From CBDFKQ01 sp965248855 (lineage in GTDB: Bacteria; Bacteroidota; Bacteroidia; Cytophagales; 172606-1), in NCBI GenBank assembly GCA_965248855.1, contig CBDFKQ010000007.1:1-64000 (forward strand): DNA of 64,000 nt, written 5' to 3'. Numbering within the stretch: the first letter of the stretch is position 1; every line of letters starts with the position of its first letter. Position numbers and translations under genes: made by a program. Under the pieces are notes generated by a model that saw only the letters and a list, made by a program, of their open reading frames with translations, was not told the DNA's origin and ran no database searches. Positions 60,299 to 64,000 of the stretch are shown here, piece by piece.

Positions 60299-60799
60299 AT
60301 GATGTTGGCTAACGAAAATGAACGCATTAATTTTAAATCCACTAAGGAAAAGGATACTTTTAATCAATCAATTCCTAAACATACCGGGTGGAATAATTTA
60401 AAATATCTTTTAGTAGGCGTGCTCTTTGGGATTGTATTTGTAAAATCAGAAATAATATCATGGTACAGGATACAAGAGATGTTTAGATTTCAATCTTTTC
60501 ACATGTTTGGAGTAATCATATCGGCAATTTTAGTTGCTATGATATCAATTTGGATAATTAAAAAGTTCGACATTAAAACCATTAACGGCGAAAAAATCAA
60601 GCTCACTCCAAAACAATTTAATAAAGGACAAATTTATGGAGGGCTTATTTTTGGTTTGGGATGGGCAATGACAGGCGCATGCCCGGGTCCCCTTTTTGCG
60701 CAAATAGGAACAGGTGCTACAGTGATAATAGTAACACTCTTTAGTGCAGTGGCAGGGACATGGACGTATGGTTATTTTAAAGAAAAGCTTCCGCATTAA
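60299..60799 (+). CDS. YeeE/YedE-family membrane protein (second half of a pair)
   Basis: 166 aa with a hydrophilic ~30-residue N terminus, then four membrane helices. Motif 'GLGWAMTGACPGPLFAQIG' with the conserved Cys is the hallmark of the second YeeE/YedE half (DUF6691-like). Starts 7 nt after the first half, so the two are co-translated and probably form one transporter. Confidence 0.88.
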   Translation: MMLANENERINFKSTKEKDTFNQSIPKHTGWNNLKYLLVGVLFGIVFVKSEIISWYRIQEMFRFQSFHMFGVIISAILVAMISIWIIKKFDIKTINGEKIKLTPKQFNKGQIYGGLIFGLGWAMTGACPGPLFAQIGTGATVIIVTLFSAVAGTWTYGYFKEKLPH

Positions 60800-60943
60800 A
60801 ATCGTATTATTGTAACTTATGATAGCTTTTTCTACAAGCGTAATGAAGGGAAAGCGAAGCAGATAAGTTAGTTAATCGCATAGTTAAACTATTGCGGCAA
60901 CATATTTAGTTGAAATAAATTTTTTGATTTAGTTTATTAAAAA

Positions 60944-61687
60944 ATGAAAGATAACTTTTCAATTGGATCTGATAAATATGCAATTTATCGACCGGAATAC
61001 CCGGATAGCGTCGTGAATTATATTGTTGGTATAACAGAACAAAGGGAAAGTGTTTGGGATTGCGCAACAGGCAATGGCCAATTTGCCAAGAAATTATCAC
61101 CTCATTTTAAATCAGTATATGCTACGGATATAAGTCAGTCTCAAATTGATAATGCAGCTCAGTTTAAAAATATAAATTATTCCATTCAACCGGCAGAAAA
61201 AACAACTTTCCCGGATAATTTTTTTAACCTGATTACTGTCGCACAGGCAATCCATTGGTTTAATTTTGATTCTTTTTATCAAGAAGTTTATAGGACGATT
61301 AGGAAGGACGGGCATCTTGCCGTAATTGGTTATGGTCTTATCCGTATCTCGCCCGAACTGGACGAGATTATAGATTATTTTTATAAAGATATTATTGGAA
61401 GCTACTGGGATAAGGAAAGAAAGTATGTTGATGAAGGCTATAAAACGATTCCTTTTCCATATAAAGAAATTTATTTAAACGACTTCTCTCAAACCATAAT
61501 ATGGACAATTGACCATTTAATCGGCTATCTTGGTACTTGGTCTTCAGTAAAACACTACCAACAAAAAAACGGCCATAACCCAATTGATAGAATTAACGAA
61601 AATTTAAAATTGGCATGGGGTAGCGACGCTTGCAAATCTGTAAATTTCCCTATATTATTACGGATTGGATCAGATATTAAAGCGTAG
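60944..61687 (+). CDS. Class I SAM-dependent methyltransferase
   Basis: 247 aa. Motif I 'VWDCATGNGQFAKKL', 'VYATDISQSQIDNA', and motif 'FPDNFFNLITVAQAIHWF', which is characteristic of a Methyltransf_11 subgroup with eukaryotic and bacterial members. Substrate unknown. Single gene ending before a strong bidirectional terminator. Confidence 0.9.
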   Translation: MKDNFSIGSDKYAIYRPEYPDSVVNYIVGITEQRESVWDCATGNGQFAKKLSPHFKSVYATDISQSQIDNAAQFKNINYSIQPAEKTTFPDNFFNLITVAQAIHWFNFDSFYQEVYRTIRKDGHLAVIGYGLIRISPELDEIIDYFYKDIIGSYWDKERKYVDEGYKTIPFPYKEIYLNDFSQTIIWTIDHLIGYLGTWSSVKHYQQKNGHNPIDRINENLKLAWGSDACKSVNFPILLRIGSDIKA

Positions 61688-61734
61688 AGAATTAATGCCT
61701 TTTTTATTTTTCATCTAAAAAGAATGAAACTGTC

Positions 61735-61777
61735 AAAAAAAGCCTCGAACGTTTTAAAAACGTTAGAGGCTTTTTTT
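61735..61777. terminator. Bidirectional terminator
   Basis: AAAAAAAGCCTC / GAGGCTTTTTTT with inner AACGTTTT/AAAACGTT; serves the methyltransferase (plus) and the T9SS protein (minus). Confidence 0.9.
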
Positions 61778-61838
61778 GAATAGATAATTATTATTTAAAG
61801 CTTCCCTTGTTGACATTAATTTTTAAATTAAACAAATT

Positions 61839-63914
61839 TTACTTCCTGACTAAAATTTGTTGTACTTCTACCAAATTACCGTTTTTAAATATTTGCATAG
61901 GATATAAACCATCCTGCACATCCGATAGATCCGTTCTTACCTTTCCGTCAATGCTTTTAACAACCTTGATTAAATGACCATAAGGATTATAAATTTTTAT
62001 TTCAAATGTTTCTTTAAAGGAATTAGTTAAAGCTGCTGAAGTAATGGTCTGATCCGTTGATAAAATAGATGACTCTACCGCTAGAGCCGACCCTGTTGGG
62101 TTTGGATAGATTTTATAAGCAAGGTTAAGGTGAGTTGAGGCAGTATTGACTGAAGTGTCGGGAGCCGAACTTTGTGTAGTAATTGGAAAGTCAGAAGAAT
62201 AAACCTCTAATCCATTTAATGCTGCTTCGCCCGCACTGCCATTTTCGAAAGCCAAATTAATGGAAGGAAGGCCTGCCTTTGCATGAGCAGTTACAACAAA
62301 TTCTTTTATAATTGCTATGTTGGGGCCGCCTGCCTCAGCTATAATATCAAAATCGGTAAGAATAATTTCCCCATTTACCGATACATTAAATTTTCTTTGA
62401 CCGGCTTGTGTATAAATCGTTTCAGCGAAATGCAGCCTGAGCACATATTGGTTACCATCAATAAAACGGGGAGACCTGTCTTTATTTAAACCTGTTAAGG
62501 TGTAAAAAAAAGGCTTGGAAGAGTAAAGAATAGATTGGTAAACTTCTTGAGGCGCCGGTTTATTAACTGCCGATACATCTATAGGTGAATCCGTGATAAA
62601 TGATTTCCTGGCTTTGTCATTACCTTCAATCAAACCATAAGAACCATCCTGAATGAAATTTAAAACTGCTTTTCCGCCTGAGTTTTCAGCTAAAATTGCC
62701 ACTCCGGAAATCTTAAAATCAAATAATTTACTTGTAGTATTGCCATCTGCATCTGTAACCATTACCGGAGTATGATAGATTATATCTTTTTCAGAAACAG
62801 GAGGTGTGCCGCTTATAACACCATCCTTTGTTAAAGAAAAACCATAAGGATATGGGCTCGACTCTGAACGAGATAACGACCAACTGTAAGGAGCTCTTCC
62901 TCCTTCTGCCATTAATGATACTGAATATTTTTGACCGGCAGTAGCTGTCGGAAGGGAATCGGTAGTAATAATTAAGGCCGAATTCTCATTAGAGGCTATA
63001 CTCTGATTATTAATTGGAAAGTCAGAAGAATAAACCTCTAATCCGTTTAATGCTGCTTCGCCAGCACTGCCATTTTCGAAAGCCAAATTAATGGAAGGAA
63101 GGCCTGCCTTTGCATGGGCAGTTACCACAAATTCTTTTATAATTGCTTTGTTGGGAGCACCTGCCTCGGCTATGATATCAAAATCACTAAGAATATTTTC
63201 TCCATTTACCGATACATTAAATTTTCTTTGACCGGCTTGTGTATAAATCGTTTCAGCGAAATGAAGCCTGAGCACATATTGGTTACCATCAATAAAACGG
63301 GGAGACCTGTCTTTATTCAAACCTGTTAAGGTGTAAAAAAATGGCTTTTCAGAGTAAAGAATAGATTGGTAAACTTCTTGCGGTGCCGGTTTATTAACTG
63401 CCGATACATCTATAGGTGAATCCGTGATAAATGATTTCCTGGCTTTGTCATTACCTTCAATCAAACCATAAGAACCATCCTGAATGAAATTTAAAACTGC
63501 TTTTCCGCCTGAGTTTTCAGCTAAAATTGCCACTCCGGAAATCTTAAAATCAAATAATTTACTTGTAGTATTGCCATCTGCATCTGTAACCATTACCGGA
63601 GTATGATAGATTATATCTTTTTCAGAAACAGGAGGTGTGCCGCTTATAACGCCATCCTCTGTTAAAGAAAAACCAAAAGGATAAGGGCTGGACTCTGAAC
63701 GAGATAACGACCATTTGTAAGGTGGTGTGCCTCCTTGAGACTGCAAAGTAAAAGAATATGCCCGGCCTGCTATAGCATCAGGTATCTGATCGGTAGTAAT
63801 TGTTAACCCGACATCTTGTGCATTAGCATACATTGTGAAAAATAAAGCCAGTAAAATGAATACATTCCGGCTCTTTAGCAATTGAGACTTGGCATGTGTA
63901 AGTAATCTTTCCAT
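61839..63914 (-). CDS. T9SS cargo with two tandem Ig-malectin units
   Basis: 691 aa. Signal peptide ('NVFILLALFFTMYANAQ'), then two copies of an Ig-like domain ('ITTDQIPDAIAGRAYSFTL', 'GFSLTEDGVISGTPPVSEKD') plus a malectin-like domain ('QYVLRLHFAETIYTQAGQRK', 'FNVSVNGENILSDFDI'), roughly residues 32-305 and 309-582, then a T9SS sorting domain ('LNLAYKIYPNPTGSALAVES' ... 'DGLYPMQIFKNG'). Malectin folds bind glucose-type glycans, so a surface carbohydrate-binding role is plausible. The DNA of the two units is nearly identical over about 831 bp (one unit shifted), pointing to a recent tandem duplication or conversion. Confidence 0.87.
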   Translation of the reverse strand: MERLLTHAKSQLLKSRNVFILLALFFTMYANAQDVGLTITTDQIPDAIAGRAYSFTLQSQGGTPPYKWSLSRSESSPYPFGFSLTEDGVISGTPPVSEKDIIYHTPVMVTDADGNTTSKLFDFKISGVAILAENSGGKAVLNFIQDGSYGLIEGNDKARKSFITDSPIDVSAVNKPAPQEVYQSILYSEKPFFYTLTGLNKDRSPRFIDGNQYVLRLHFAETIYTQAGQRKFNVSVNGENILSDFDIIAEAGAPNKAIIKEFVVTAHAKAGLPSINLAFENGSAGEAALNGLEVYSSDFPINNQSIASNENSALIITTDSLPTATAGQKYSVSLMAEGGRAPYSWSLSRSESSPYPYGFSLTKDGVISGTPPVSEKDIIYHTPVMVTDADGNTTSKLFDFKISGVAILAENSGGKAVLNFIQDGSYGLIEGNDKARKSFITDSPIDVSAVNKPAPQEVYQSILYSSKPFFYTLTGLNKDRSPRFIDGNQYVLRLHFAETIYTQAGQRKFNVSVNGEIILTDFDIIAEAGGPNIAIIKEFVVTAHAKAGLPSINLAFENGSAGEAALNGLEVYSSDFPITTQSSAPDTSVNTASTHLNLAYKIYPNPTGSALAVESSILSTDQTITSAALTNSFKETFEIKIYNPYGHLIKVVKSIDGKVRTDLSDVQDGLYPMQIFKNGNLVEVQQILVRK

Positions 63915-64000
63915 AAATGAATAAATTTTAGTAAGTAAGTATTTATTTTATTACTTTTAATTACGTTGATACAGATGTAATGTTTTTAATTATAATAACT

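Overview
The window is a chromosomal stretch from an AT-rich Bacteroidota, most likely a Chitinophagales/Chitinophagaceae-type bacterium. The case rests on several signs: GldG, two proteins with type IX secretion (T9SS) C-terminal sorting domains, an Oar-like TonB receptor, C-terminally extended LysS, leaders without Shine-Dalgarno sites, and promoter -7 boxes of the Bacteroidota form TAnnTTTG. This is inference from content; no species can be named.

Layout. 1-5.7 kb: gldG, then a secreted C10 (streptopain-type) protease split by a one-base frameshift in an A7 run, a small lipoprotein, and an IS3-family element inserted in the lipoprotein's terminator stem. Beyond the IS lies a remnant of a second copy of the protease/lipoprotein junction. 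5.7-12.4 kb (minus strand): a hexuronate/KDG catabolic set (MFS transporter, KdgK, Eda), then two tandem beta-propeller plus caspase-fold proteins. 12.5-20.2 kb: acetyltransferase, TerB-like protein, MsrB, Adk, DUF3467 protein, DnaX and a large T9SS cargo. dnaX carries an A10 slippery run exactly at the clamp-loader/tau boundary, with early stops in both shifted frames. 20.3-26.4 kb: an ABC permease/ATPase pair, a small channel-like membrane protein, and a porin/periplasmic protein/Amt ammonium transporter group. 26.5-27.7 kb: a frameshifted IS110-family element. 28-30 kb: two VOC proteins, a small unknown and an SRPBCC protein.

30-37.2 kb holds the most interesting accessory locus. A minus-strand operon encodes a 292-aa protein with a double-glycine leader and a Gly-rich linker, a 343-aa YD-like repeat protein, a C39 peptidase ABC exporter and an HlyD adaptor. 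It converges with a 538-aa protein that has a nucleotidyltransferase motif and an unrecognised C-terminal half. The picture is leader-processed export of an unusually large cargo with no visible RiPP-modifying enzyme. 37.3-41.6 kb: DUF4397 lipoprotein and TonB receptor.

42-61.7 kb is mostly core: alpha/beta hydrolase, RsmI-like methylase, an SDR lacking the catalytic Tyr, MobA, tRNA-Asn, PheS, YifB, YicC and DoxX. A TetR-TolC-MFP-RND efflux operon with palindromic operator candidates follows, then LysS, a LolA-like protein, a YeeE/YedE pair and a methyltransferase. The window ends with a T9SS cargo built from two nearly identical Ig-malectin repeats. No CRISPR array or rRNA was seen.
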